Positions 44,928 to 53,446 of a stretch of DNA of 64,000 nucleotides are shown here, one piece after another. How positions within the stretch are numbered: position 1 is the first letter of the stretch; each line of letters begins with the position of its first letter. Origin of the DNA: Flammeovirga pacifica (GTDB lineage Bacteria > Bacteroidota > Bacteroidia > Cytophagales > Flammeovirgaceae); assembly GCF_000807855.2 (NCBI RefSeq), contig NZ_JRYR02000001.1:2414368-2478367 (forward strand). The letters run 5' to 3'. The position numbers and the translations under genes are program-made. The notes under the pieces were generated by a model that searched no databases, was not told the origin of the DNA, and saw only the letters and a list, made by a program, of their open reading frames with translations.

Positions 44928-45959
44928 TTATGATAATGTCAACATTGCTTTTATCACGCCTGTTTCAGGTTTTAGCCAGCTATCAAAATGATTGGCGATA
45001 TCTGTAAATAATACCTTATGAGTGATCCATGGAGTAGTATCTATCTGATTATTTTCGATCATATCAATTATCTGATCGAAATCGGCAGGTAATGAATTTC
45101 TACTTGCCATAATCGTTAATTCTTTCTTGTGGAAATAAGGGTCATGGAAAGAAAAATCTCCAGGAAATAAACCAACAAAAACAATTCTACCAGCAGATGC
45201 CGTGTACTGCAGAGTATTTGCCATAGAATGCTTATTTCCAGTAGCATCTATCACTACTGTTGGCAGGTTTCCATTAAATTGAGCTCTTATTCTTTTTTCT
45301 GTTTCAGAGACTTCTTGATGCACCTCTACAGTTCCATCCACCTTTATATTTTTATTACAAAAATTTAAACGCTCTTGATTGATGTCCATCATCACTGTTT
45401 TAGCACCAGCTGCCATAGCAAATTGGCAAGCACCCATACCAATTGGTCCAGCACCAATAACCACTACAGTATCTTCTGATGTTACCTTAGCTCTATTCAC
45501 TGCATGACAGCCAATACTTAATGTTTCAACAAGAGCCAACTGATCATAACTTAACTTCTTAGATCTGTGTAAGTATTGAGAAGGAATTTTAAAGTATTCT
45601 CTCATTCCTCCGTCTTCGTGTACCCCAAAAACAGAAATGTTTTCTCCACAATTTGTAAAACCTCTTTCTACTGCGTGGTCTTCCGTTTTGTTGAAATATG
45701 GTTCGACTGAGCATTTATCACCCACAGCTACATTATCAACATCCCCTGCCACTTCTATTACTTCCACACCCAATTCATGTCCAAGTATTCTTGGGTAAGT
45801 GAAGAAAGGTTGTTTTCCTATATAAGCATGAAGATCTGTTCCACAAATACCTACTCTGTGAACTCTGACTAAAGCCTCTCCTGATTGAAGATTTTCTAAT
45901 GGCTTTTCTGTTTCGTTCACCTCAAATTCGCCTGGTTTATTAAGAGTAATTGTTTTCAT
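44928..45959 (-). CDS. lgoD: L-galactonate 5-dehydrogenase-like zinc alcohol dehydrogenase
   Basis: 343 residues, medium-chain dehydrogenase. The catalytic zinc site is present: VGICGTDLHAYIGKQPFF (Cys39) and RILGHELGVEV (His61-Glu62). The nucleotide-binding loop is VIGAGPIGMGACQF (about 167-180). Motifs shared with E. coli LgoD (YjjN) include CGTDxHA..G.QPFF.YPR.LGHE, ISVFGVHEDGG and FHKKELTIMASRN. LgoD oxidises L-galactonate to D-tagaturonate, exactly the step needed before UxaB. The usual four-cysteine structural zinc loop is not intact: between about 80 and 115 only one or two cysteines remain (FTNCGE), so this protein probably lacks structural zinc. Sorbitol-type dehydrogenase is the alternative. 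Confidence 0.82.
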   Translation of the reverse strand: MKTITLNKPGEFEVNETEKPLENLQSGEALVRVHRVGICGTDLHAYIGKQPFFTYPRILGHELGVEVIEVAGDVDNVAVGDKCSVEPYFNKTEDHAVERGFTNCGENISVFGVHEDGGMREYFKIPSQYLHRSKKLSYDQLALVETLSIGCHAVNRAKVTSEDTVVVIGAGPIGMGACQFAMAAGAKTVMMDINQERLNFCNKNIKVDGTVEVHQEVSETEKRIRAQFNGNLPTVVIDATGNKHSMANTLQYTASAGRIVFVGLFPGDFSFHDPYFHKKELTIMASRNSLPADFDQIIDMIENNQIDTTPWITHKVLFTDIANHFDSWLKPETGVIKAMLTLS

Positions 45960-45966
45960 AGTCTGT

Positions 45967-46917
45967 TTATTTAAAAATGCATTCTGTGATCTTATTATGA
46001 ACTGTTTCTGTTAATCCTCCTTGTTTCCAATAATCAACTGTAGTTTTTATCTGCTCCGTTTTTCTAGCTCCAATTACAATTCGATCAGCCTCAATTGTAC
46101 TCATCAGATAACGTAAAGACATACCTGCTAAATCTATATTATTTTCATCGGCAATTGCCTTGACTTTGATAGCCGTATCAACATCTCTATTTGAGATCCA
46201 TTCGTTATTTGGGCGTTCATCACAAAGTCTGTCAAATCTACTTCCTAATAAACCCATGTGTAATGCTGATGCAGCATAATAGCGAATATCATTTTTTTGG
46301 AAATAAGGAATATCAGTATCAAATGCACTCATATTACATGCATCCATTTTCATAAAGCCAGATACTACTTCAAATAAACCTGATTCAAAAAATGGATAAA
46401 ATTCAGGAACTGGATTACCTCCTACACCTATTTTCTTTGCATAGCCCTTACTTTTTATTAATGATAGTGTCTCAATAATATCATCTTTTTTGTCATAAGG
46501 TAACATATGTGGCTCATGCAAAAACAATATATCTACAGCATCTACGCCTAATCTTTCTAAGCTTGTTTCAATGCTTCTTAGCATTGCATCTCTAGAGTAA
46601 TCTAAATGAAATTCATCTGCTTTTTCGGCAAACAAACGTCCAATTTTAGTACTAATAAATGGTTTTTCTCCTTTCCACTGTTTAAGTGCTTTCCCCACAA
46701 ACTCTTCTGCCCTGTTGTATGAAGGAGCCGTATCTAGAGATAGAATATTATTTTCTAAGGCATATAAAATGAGATCCACTGATTCCGTTTCATCAACAGG
46801 TCCCCAAACACCACCTAAGCCAGAAGTACCTAGTACCATTCTAGTGCCATGAGAAAAAGAATGATGATCTTTATATACATCTGCTAAATAGGTGGGTTTT
46901 AATAAAGTGTTTATCAT
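45967..46917 (-). CDS. Aldo/keto reductase, L-galactose/L-fucose dehydrogenase-like
   Basis: 316 residues with the aldo/keto reductase catalytic tetrad: LDTAPSYNRAEEFVGKAL (Asp62, Tyr67), FISTKIGR (Lys91) and ILFLHEPH (His134). The NAD(P) site is ADRIVIGARKTEQI near the C-terminus (about 283-296). The sequence TSGLGGVWGPV and overall layout match the D-threo-aldose 1-dehydrogenase branch, whose substrates are L-fucose and L-galactose. It would oxidise L-galactose to L-galactono-lactone, the first step of the pathway. It is followed after 7 bases by the L-galactonate dehydrogenase gene and preceded after 2 bases by the lactonase gene. Confidence 0.85.
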   Translation of the reverse strand: MINTLLKPTYLADVYKDHHSFSHGTRMVLGTSGLGGVWGPVDETESVDLILYALENNILSLDTAPSYNRAEEFVGKALKQWKGEKPFISTKIGRLFAEKADEFHLDYSRDAMLRSIETSLERLGVDAVDILFLHEPHMLPYDKKDDIIETLSLIKSKGYAKKIGVGGNPVPEFYPFFESGLFEVVSGFMKMDACNMSAFDTDIPYFQKNDIRYYAASALHMGLLGSRFDRLCDERPNNEWISNRDVDTAIKVKAIADENNIDLAGMSLRYLMSTIEADRIVIGARKTEQIKTTVDYWKQGGLTETVHNKITECIFK

Positions 46918-46919
46918 GA

Positions 46920-47765
46920 TTATTTTATTTGTACTTTTTTGGATACTAAACCATAAAATTTAGTGGCATTTTCTCCCAATACTTTTTTCTTATCTTCCTC
47001 ATTAAAATAGCTTTCCACCACCTGCATCACCGTGCTATATTCACCTGCAAGTTTACATACTGGCCAATCAGAACCGATCATTACTCGGTCTATTCCAAAT
47101 GCATCAACAACTATTTTAATGTACTTATGTAATTGCTCTACTGACCAATCATTCCAATCAGCTTCCGTTACCATTCCTGAAAGTTTACAATACACATTCT
47201 GGAAAGAGGCTATTTTTTTAATGTTCTCTGCCCATTCTGTAGTATCATCATTTTTAATATCTGGTTTGGCGATATGATCAATAACAAAAGGTTGATCCGG
47301 AAATTTATCGACCAATTCAATAGCAAAAGGAAGGTGTTTAGGAAAGATCAATATGTCATAAGTCAAATTGAACTCTTTTAAGAATGAGATACCATTCAAA
47401 AACTCTTCTCTCAACATAAATTGATCATCAGCTTCATCTTGTAAAACATGTCTGACTCCTTTAAATCCAGAAAATTGAGAAAAATAATTCAAACGCTCTC
47501 TTACATTACTATGGCATAAGTTTACCCACCCAACTACACCAAGTATAAAAGGGTTTATAGCAGCTTCGGATAACAAAAATTGTGTTTCTTTTTCCGTTTG
47601 ACTTGCCTGTACAGCAACACATCCTTCGTAACCGGATTGTGCCATTTCACTCCATAAATCATTTGGTAAAAAATCTTGTTTCAATACTGACATTGAATCA
47701 TTAATCCAAGAATGTTCTATGGTTGAATATTTCCATAAATGATGGTGAGAGTCTATTTTTTTCAT
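46920..47765 (-). CDS. L-fucono/L-galactono-lactonase (amidohydrolase 2 family)
   Basis: 281 residues from the ATG at 47765, chosen because the metal-binding opening KKIDSHHHLW begins there; an upstream ATG at 47831 would place 22 non-conserved residues first and would lie at the predicted transcription start. The TIM-barrel amidohydrolase features are IDSHHHLW (about 4-11), VGWVNL and FKGVRHVLQDE (about 99-125), FVIDHIAKP (about 170-178) and VMIGSDWPVCKL (about 242-253) with the metal-binding Asp. Members of this COG3618 group open sugar lactones such as L-fucono-1,5-lactone and L-galactonolactone. First gene of the catabolic operon. Confidence 0.85.
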   Translation of the reverse strand: MKKIDSHHHLWKYSTIEHSWINDSMSVLKQDFLPNDLWSEMAQSGYEGCVAVQASQTEKETQFLLSEAAINPFILGVVGWVNLCHSNVRERLNYFSQFSGFKGVRHVLQDEADDQFMLREEFLNGISFLKEFNLTYDILIFPKHLPFAIELVDKFPDQPFVIDHIAKPDIKNDDTTEWAENIKKIASFQNVYCKLSGMVTEADWNDWSVEQLHKYIKIVVDAFGIDRVMIGSDWPVCKLAGEYSTVMQVVESYFNEEDKKKVLGENATKFYGLVSKKVQIK

Positions 47766-47840
47766 GAATATTTCAGAGTAATGTTGAACACTTGATTGTG
47801 ATGATTTAAAAAAATATATGATTGTTTTCAAGAGGTATTA

Positions 47841-47848
47841 CAAATGTA
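47841..47848 (-). promoter_or_regulatory. -7 element of the L-galactose catabolic operon
   Basis: TACATTTG on the minus strand is an exact match to TAnnTTTG, 76 bp before the start codon at 47765. No ACCCCC box occurs upstream, unlike the enzyme genes. A LacI-like candidate half-site (CGTTTGT around the AACGTT core at 47876-47881) lies about 30 bp upstream; it is weak evidence for an operator. Confidence 0.55.
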
Positions 47849-47906
47849 TAATCAACACATACAAGATGAAAGTTTAACGTTTGTCCTATATTAATTTCGA
47901 TGATTA

Positions 47907-47914
47907 TATATTTG
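47907..47914 (+). promoter_or_regulatory. -7 element of the LacI-type regulator gene
   Basis: TATATTTG on the plus strand, 100 bp before the ATG at 48014; an exact TAnnTTTG match. Its promoter is back to back with the catabolic operon's promoter. Confidence 0.5.
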
Positions 47915-48013
47915 ATTTATGCCTATTTTTAAATAAATTACTACATCAAATAACAACCTATAAAATGATCTGTTTTTAGTTTGAAAACTTCACATCATTG
48001 ATCAGATTAAAGA

Positions 48014-49045
48014 ATGAACGTTTTGAAAAAAGATCGAGTTACTATAAAGGATATTGCTAAAGAATTAGGGGTTACACCAACAACTGTTTCTAGAGCTCTT
48101 AATGGCGGAGAAAGAATCTCTGAAAAAACTAAAAATAAGGTGATTTCATTGGCAAAGAAGTGGAATTACCGTCCCAATATTATTGCTAGAAATTTACAAA
48201 ATCAAACATCAAAAACTGTCGGTGTAATTATTCCTGAATTTAATCACAACTTTTTTTCAATGATGTTACATGGAGTTGAAGAAAAAATAAGAGAACTGGG
48301 TTTTCAATTAATGATAGGTAGTTCTGGAAGAAATTATGATCAAGAAAAAAGCACTTGTTTTAAAATGTCTGATGCTAAAGTTGATGGTTTATTAATTGCA
48401 CTTTCCAAAGACATGAAAGATTATTCTTATTTACAGCAAATAAGAGATGAAGGAACACCAATTGTTTTGTTAGATCGAATTTGTGAAGATATTGATACAT
48501 CCGTTGTGATCACCGATGATTTCCAAGGTGCCTCTCAAGCCGTTGATTATTTACTGTCTTTAGGGCATCAGAAAATATTACATGTAAAAGGAGAAAATGG
48601 GATTTCTACCACCTTTAATCGATATATGGGATATGTTGAAGCATTGAAAAGAAAAAAAATTCCTATTGATCAAAACTTGATTCTTACATCTGAAGATGAA
48701 ATAGAATTAAAAAAGCAGCTCATTTCAATTTTCAATCAAAAAGATCATCCAACCGCTATTTTTGCTTTCAGTGATTATTTAGCATTTATCATTATGGAAA
48801 CACTAAAGAGTATAGGCTTAGAAATACCAAAAGATGTTTCAATTATTGGCTATGCCGATGAACCTATATCCACTTATACAAGTCCAAAACTTTCTACCGT
48901 AAAACAACCGTCTTTCGAAATGGGAAAAAAAGCAGTTGAGTTATTATTTGATTATCAAAAAGAAGAAAAATACCAGCATGTTATATTGAAAACTAAATTA
49001 ATTATTAGAGAAAGTACACTAGAACCAAAAGCCTTGTTTGATTAA
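48014..49045 (+). CDS. LacI/GalR-family transcriptional regulator
   Basis: 343 residues. The N-terminal helix-turn-helix and hinge span about 8-62 (VTIKDIAKELGVTPTTVSRALNG and YRPNIIARNLQ, with the family's standard first-helix and hinge patterns). The periplasmic-binding-like effector domain spans about 65-340, with VGVIIPEFNHNFFSMMLHGVE, DGLLIALSKD and ISIIGYADEP-type blocks (here VSIIGYADEPISTYTSPKLSTV). It is divergent from the L-galactose operon and almost certainly controls it, probably as a repressor released by a pathway sugar or intermediate; the effector cannot be read from sequence. Confidence 0.88.
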   Translation: MNVLKKDRVTIKDIAKELGVTPTTVSRALNGGERISEKTKNKVISLAKKWNYRPNIIARNLQNQTSKTVGVIIPEFNHNFFSMMLHGVEEKIRELGFQLMIGSSGRNYDQEKSTCFKMSDAKVDGLLIALSKDMKDYSYLQQIRDEGTPIVLLDRICEDIDTSVVITDDFQGASQAVDYLLSLGHQKILHVKGENGISTTFNRYMGYVEALKRKKIPIDQNLILTSEDEIELKKQLISIFNQKDHPTAIFAFSDYLAFIIMETLKSIGLEIPKDVSIIGYADEPISTYTSPKLSTVKQPSFEMGKKAVELLFDYQKEEKYQHVILKTKLIIRESTLEPKALFD

Positions 49046-49170
49046 TTTATTGGTCTTTTTATTGAGTCATCACACATGATAAATTAAGGGGTGAAATTTA
49101 GTACTATTACTTAATCTAAACTTGGAAAGGCATCTTCATTTTTATTAATTTTTTCTTGAAATTTAAGATA

Positions 49171-49201
49171 CCCCCCCATGACAATAATGCCACAGGGAGG
49201 G
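49171..49201. terminator. Bidirectional hairpin between lacI-type gene and GH2 gene
   Basis: Seven Cs (49171-49177) face AGGGAGGG (49194-49201), with inner TGACA/TGCCA pairing. On the plus strand TTTTC follows; on the minus strand TATCTT follows. The T-runs are short, so efficiency is uncertain. Confidence 0.5.
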
Positions 49202-49226
49202 TTTTCAAATTTATATATTTATCTTT

Positions 49227-51731
49227 TTATAGACTTGGTTGAAATGCTACAATAGCTTCAGCAGAACCTAATCCTTCTGCAGTTGCTTTGATTCGAATAG
49301 GATTAGAACCATTTTTAGTGCCTTGAATAATAGCTAATGCAATACCATTAAAGACTTCCATATGATCTCCTTTAAGAGTAGTAAGAGAAGTAGCATCACC
49401 GTTTCCTACCCCAGCAAGTACGCCGTCACCTTCAATGTCAAACTGAATATCATTTGACGCAGTGTAACAGAAATTACCGTCTTTGTCTACCACCTTTACA
49501 GTAACATAAGAAAGGTCTTTACCGTCTGAAGCAATAATGTTTCTATCTGCTTCCAATACTATATGGTGAGGTTTTCCTGCTGTCGAAATTTCTTTTCTTG
49601 CCACTTCCTTATTATTGGTATAGGCTATCACTTCGATTTTACCAGGAGTATATGGTACATCCCAACTTAATCTATATTTAGACATTAATGGTTTATCAGA
49701 TTTCCAATCTCTATGGGTCATTTTGATGGGTGTTAGGTCTTTACCTTTCACTTTCTTACCATAAGATTTTCCATTCACAATAAGCTCAACTTCTTCCGCA
49801 TTTGTAAAAGCATGAACTGGGATAATTTCACCTTCTTTTCCTTCCCAATTCCAATGAGGAAGTACATGAACCATTGGTTTATCCGTCCATTGACTTTGGT
49901 ACAAATAGTATCTGTCTTTTGGAAAACCACATAAATCAGCTGCTCCAAAATAAGATGAATGTGAAGGCCAGTCATCATTCCAATATCCTTTTGTCCAATT
50001 GTCTTTTCCTCCAAATGGTGTTGGTTCTCCTAAATAATCAAAGCCAGTCCACATGAATTCTCCAAGAATTTTCGGATTTTTTTCTAACATGTCAAACTCT
50101 AAATCAGGAGGATATGCCCAAGGAGGCCCAACAAGGTCATAACTTGTTACTTGTTTAGATCCTTCTGCAACTTTAGGCTCAATTGGCATATCATAGTATC
50201 CTCTTGAACTTGTACACGATGAAGTTTCAGAACCATAAACTACCCAATCTGGATATTCTTCTAGTATTTTTTCATAGCGAATCGGGAAGTAATTGAATCC
50301 AACTACATCAATTTCATGTGCTAATTTATTTATGATTGCTAACGGGTGATAATTAAACCCAGCAGTAACAGGACGAGTAATATCTTCAGATTTAGTAATT
50401 TTCGCTAATCGTCTAGCCTCTTTCCAACCATCTTTTTTTGTTTGCTCTAGGATTTCATTACCAATACTCCACATGATTACAGAAGGGTGATTACGATCTC
50501 TTCGAATCAACGCTCTTAAATCCTTTTCACTCCATTTGCCCCAATCTTTGTTATATCCGTTTTCAACTTTACCAATTTTCCAATTGTCAAAAGCTTCATC
50601 AATTACTACTAATCCCATTTCATCACATAGTTCTAATAAAACCTTAGATGGAGGATTATGACTTGTTCGAATAGCATTTACTCCCATATCCTTCATGATT
50701 TGGAGTTGTCTTTCTTTTGCTCTTCGGTTCACTGCAGTGCCTAAAGGTCCTTGATCATGATGTAAACAAACTCCCTTTAATTGGATTCGTTTTCCGTTTA
50801 ATAGAAAACCTTCTTTTGCTAAAAACTTAATATCTCTTACACCAAAAGAAGACACATATTTATCTAGCAGCGTATCCCCTTGTTTTACAAAGGTTACTGC
50901 AAAGTAAAGGTGTGGTTTTTCCATCGACCATAACTCAGGGTTTTCAATTTTTAAAACTTGAGAAATCGTTTTTTCTTCGTTCTTATTTAAATTATAAGAT
51001 GAATTAACATTGCCCACCTTTTCTCCCTTAGCATTTTGGATGATGGTTTCTACAGTTACTAATTCTTTTTTATCTAAAGTGTTGACTAAATCTATATCGA
51101 CTACAACATCTGCTTTTTCAGAAGTAATAACAGGAGTTTTAATAAATGTTCCATCAAGAGCTATATGTATAGGATTTTTAAATTCAATCCATACATCTCT
51201 ATAAATTCCTGCTCCAGGATACCATCTAGCACTTAAGTCTTCAGGGGCACATTTTACTGCTATGATATTTTCTTCACCATATTTCAAATTTGAAGTCATA
51301 TCAACTTCAAATCCAATATAGCCATAAGGTCGTTCACCAATCTTCTTACCATTAAGAAAAACTTCAGCATTATTCATCACACCTTCAAAATGAACAAAAG
51401 CTTTCTTTCCATCCATTTTTGAGGGCACTTCAAATGCTTTTCTATACCATGCTTCTCCATGTACAGGGAGTCCTCCACACCTAGAATTATAAGCAATATC
51501 AAAAGGCCCTTCTATGGCCCAATCATGTGGTAAGTTTAATGTTCTCCATGAGGTGTCATCAAAATTATTGTTCATAGCCACAGTAGATTCCCCTTTAGAA
51601 AATTTCCACTGTTCATTAAAACTAATTTCTTCTAAACTTTCATATTCCTCTTGTTGAGGGAGTTGTTGAGAACAGGAAATAAGTCCACATACAAGACCTA
51701 TTCCTAACTTTCTTAATTTATGTTTTATCAT
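49227..51731 (-). CDS. GH2 beta-galactosidase-like lipoprotein
   Basis: 834 residues. Lipobox GLISC (Cys20). Domain order: sugar-binding sandwich (about 35-185, NLPHDWAIEGPF, GAGIYRDVWIE), immunoglobulin-like domain (about 190-300), TIM barrel (about 305-600) with acid/base Glu426 in VIMWSIGNEILEQ and nucleophile Glu502 in VVYGSETSSC, then a DUF4982-type sandwich and a further Ig-like domain (about 620-830). Both catalytic glutamates are intact, unlike the GH2 at 57633. It probably releases galactose from the non-reducing end of agar/porphyran oligosaccharides in the periplasm. Last gene of the GH3-sulfatase-sulfatase-GH2 operon (34-nt gap). Confidence 0.88.
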   Translation of the reverse strand: MIKHKLRKLGIGLVCGLISCSQQLPQQEEYESLEEISFNEQWKFSKGESTVAMNNNFDDTSWRTLNLPHDWAIEGPFDIAYNSRCGGLPVHGEAWYRKAFEVPSKMDGKKAFVHFEGVMNNAEVFLNGKKIGERPYGYIGFEVDMTSNLKYGEENIIAVKCAPEDLSARWYPGAGIYRDVWIEFKNPIHIALDGTFIKTPVITSEKADVVVDIDLVNTLDKKELVTVETIIQNAKGEKVGNVNSSYNLNKNEEKTISQVLKIENPELWSMEKPHLYFAVTFVKQGDTLLDKYVSSFGVRDIKFLAKEGFLLNGKRIQLKGVCLHHDQGPLGTAVNRRAKERQLQIMKDMGVNAIRTSHNPPSKVLLELCDEMGLVVIDEAFDNWKIGKVENGYNKDWGKWSEKDLRALIRRDRNHPSVIMWSIGNEILEQTKKDGWKEARRLAKITKSEDITRPVTAGFNYHPLAIINKLAHEIDVVGFNYFPIRYEKILEEYPDWVVYGSETSSCTSSRGYYDMPIEPKVAEGSKQVTSYDLVGPPWAYPPDLEFDMLEKNPKILGEFMWTGFDYLGEPTPFGGKDNWTKGYWNDDWPSHSSYFGAADLCGFPKDRYYLYQSQWTDKPMVHVLPHWNWEGKEGEIIPVHAFTNAEEVELIVNGKSYGKKVKGKDLTPIKMTHRDWKSDKPLMSKYRLSWDVPYTPGKIEVIAYTNNKEVARKEISTAGKPHHIVLEADRNIIASDGKDLSYVTVKVVDKDGNFCYTASNDIQFDIEGDGVLAGVGNGDATSLTTLKGDHMEVFNGIALAIIQGTKNGSNPIRIKATAEGLGSAEAIVAFQPSL

Positions 51732-51765
51732 TGTCTATTATTTTTTATCAGTACTACCATTGCCT

Positions 51766-53442
51766 TTAATCGTGGATAAGTACTGGGTGATTTTTTTGGT
51801 ATTCAAAAGATGATTCTTTCGTAAACCTTTCAACTAGAGGCTGTCCTGTTCCTCTGGCTTTAGTTATCTCTTTCTGCCAAACTGATCTTAATTCTTCGAG
51901 CTTATTTTTATATTGATCATCTTCAGCTAGGTTTTTCATTTCAGAAGGATCAACCAAAAGATGGTATAATTCCTCATAAACAGGTTGATCGCCTTTTAAT
52001 GAACCCTCCGCAAAACTTCTGTAAATAGGAATCTCTTTATCATTCATACCGTATAGCACACTGTTCACATTAATCCCCATAGCTTTGGCATATTCAATTC
52101 TTTTTTTAGCAGAGAAATTTTCATTTTTATAATAACGAATATACTTCCACTCTTTATTTTGTACAGCTTCACACCTTGGGTTACCAAACTGTGTAGACCA
52201 TAAGTTTTCAGTATATAAGAAATCTCTTACACTTTTATCATTGCTTGTTAGTAAACTACTAATGTCTTTTCCCTGATAGGTAGAAGGAATTTCAACATTA
52301 GCGTTTGCAAGAATAGTAGGTGCTATATCGATACTTTGTACCAAAGCATCATTCATGTGTTGTACTTTATTCTTTTTTATTCTTGGATCATAAACGATTG
52401 TAGATACCTTGGTGCAGTATTCATACAAAAGTGCTTTTCCGCCAAGACCATATTGTCCCATGAGTAAACCATGATCAGAAGAAAATATGATGATCGTATT
52501 TTTATCAAGATGAAGCTCTGATAACTTTTTTCGTAAATGTCCCACCATTCTATCAATACCAACCATGGATTGATACTGTCTGATTAAACGTTCTCGTGTT
52601 CCTTCAGGAGTATCGACATAATCATAAATATATTGTCGGTCTTCAGCATGCAATAGTTCATTAGATAGTTTAGGTGTTTTTATATCCTTTTTAGCTATAT
52701 AATGATCCGGCAAAGGAATTTCTTGATTCCTGAATAAACTTTTATAAATATCATCATCACCCTCTTTTTGTTTCATGCTCGATGTACCAGCACCATGAGG
52801 AAGATTAAAGCAAATATTTAAAAGAAACGGTTTATCATCAGGTCTACCTTCCATAACTTTAATCGCTTCTTTTAGACGAAACTCATTGTTGTCTAATGCA
52901 TCAAAGGTAGCTTCTTCGATAATTTCAATTTGTGTATCATTTTTTGCACCTTTAAAAATTTCATGTTTATCTTTTGGATAAAAACCAAGGTGACGGTGTC
53001 CTGCATAAAAATAATCAAAGGCATTTTCCATTACCTCAGATTTATATCCATTTTTTCCTAAAGGTGTATGATTTTTCCCGATATAAGCAGTAAAGTATCC
53101 TGCTTTTTTCATCAATACAGGGTAGGAGTTTTCCCAAGCTTTTTCTGATAATGCAGTGCCAGAATTAAAATTTACACCATGTTTTCTTTCAAACTGAGAC
53201 ATGAGCATAGATACTCTACTAGGCATACAAATCGGACTTGTAATATGTGCATTTGTAAACAAAGTACCTTGGTCTGCTAGTTTATCTATATTTGGTGTAG
53301 TTACTACTTGATTTCCTGTACAACTGAGATAATCATAAGGTTGATCATCCGTTAGAATAAAAATAATGTTAGGTCTTTTATCCTGAGCATTTAATCCCAA
53401 GACAAAGAATAATAAACCAATTAATATGATGTTTTTCTTCAT
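51766..53442 (-). CDS. S1-family sulfatase (CMPSR)
   Basis: 558 residues from the ATG at 53442, where a clean signal peptide starts (about 1-20, FFVLGLNAQ); the frame runs 15 codons upstream into the preceding gene. RPNIIFILTDDQPYDY (about 23-38) supplies metal-binding aspartates. SPICMPSRVSML carries Cys72, which must be converted to formylglycine (CxPSR motif). IIIFSSDHGLLMGQYG (about 320-335) is the second metal/substrate region. It removes sulfate esters, here probably from L-galactose-6-sulfate or galactose sulfates of porphyran; the subfamily needs alignment. No maturase gene is in the window. Confidence 0.88.
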   Translation of the reverse strand: MKKNIILIGLLFFVLGLNAQDKRPNIIFILTDDQPYDYLSCTGNQVVTTPNIDKLADQGTLFTNAHITSPICMPSRVSMLMSQFERKHGVNFNSGTALSEKAWENSYPVLMKKAGYFTAYIGKNHTPLGKNGYKSEVMENAFDYFYAGHRHLGFYPKDKHEIFKGAKNDTQIEIIEEATFDALDNNEFRLKEAIKVMEGRPDDKPFLLNICFNLPHGAGTSSMKQKEGDDDIYKSLFRNQEIPLPDHYIAKKDIKTPKLSNELLHAEDRQYIYDYVDTPEGTRERLIRQYQSMVGIDRMVGHLRKKLSELHLDKNTIIIFSSDHGLLMGQYGLGGKALLYEYCTKVSTIVYDPRIKKNKVQHMNDALVQSIDIAPTILANANVEIPSTYQGKDISSLLTSNDKSVRDFLYTENLWSTQFGNPRCEAVQNKEWKYIRYYKNENFSAKKRIEYAKAMGINVNSVLYGMNDKEIPIYRSFAEGSLKGDQPVYEELYHLLVDPSEMKNLAEDDQYKNKLEELRSVWQKEITKARGTGQPLVERFTKESSFEYQKNHPVLIHD

Positions 53443-53446
53443 TTCA

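Noticed and set aside
38206-47765. Reading the catabolic operon as an L-fucose or L-rhamnose pathway
   Set aside because: FucP, the mutarotase, the dehydrogenase and lactonase fit fucose, but LgoD, UxaB, UxaA, KDG kinase and KDPG aldolase need a 6-hydroxylated sugar; no fuconate/rhamnonate dehydratase, isomerase/kinase or lactaldehyde enzymes are present.
38206-47765. Reading the operon as a D-galacturonate (pectin) pathway
   Set aside because: UxaB and UxaA are shared with that route, but uronate isomerase UxaC is absent and no pectinases are in the locus, while the LgoD-like dehydrogenase supplies tagaturonate from L-galactonate.
47766-47831. Upstream ATG at 47831 for the lactonase gene
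   Set aside because: The conserved metal-binding opening starts at 47765, and 47831 lies at the predicted transcription start after the -7 box at 47841-47848.
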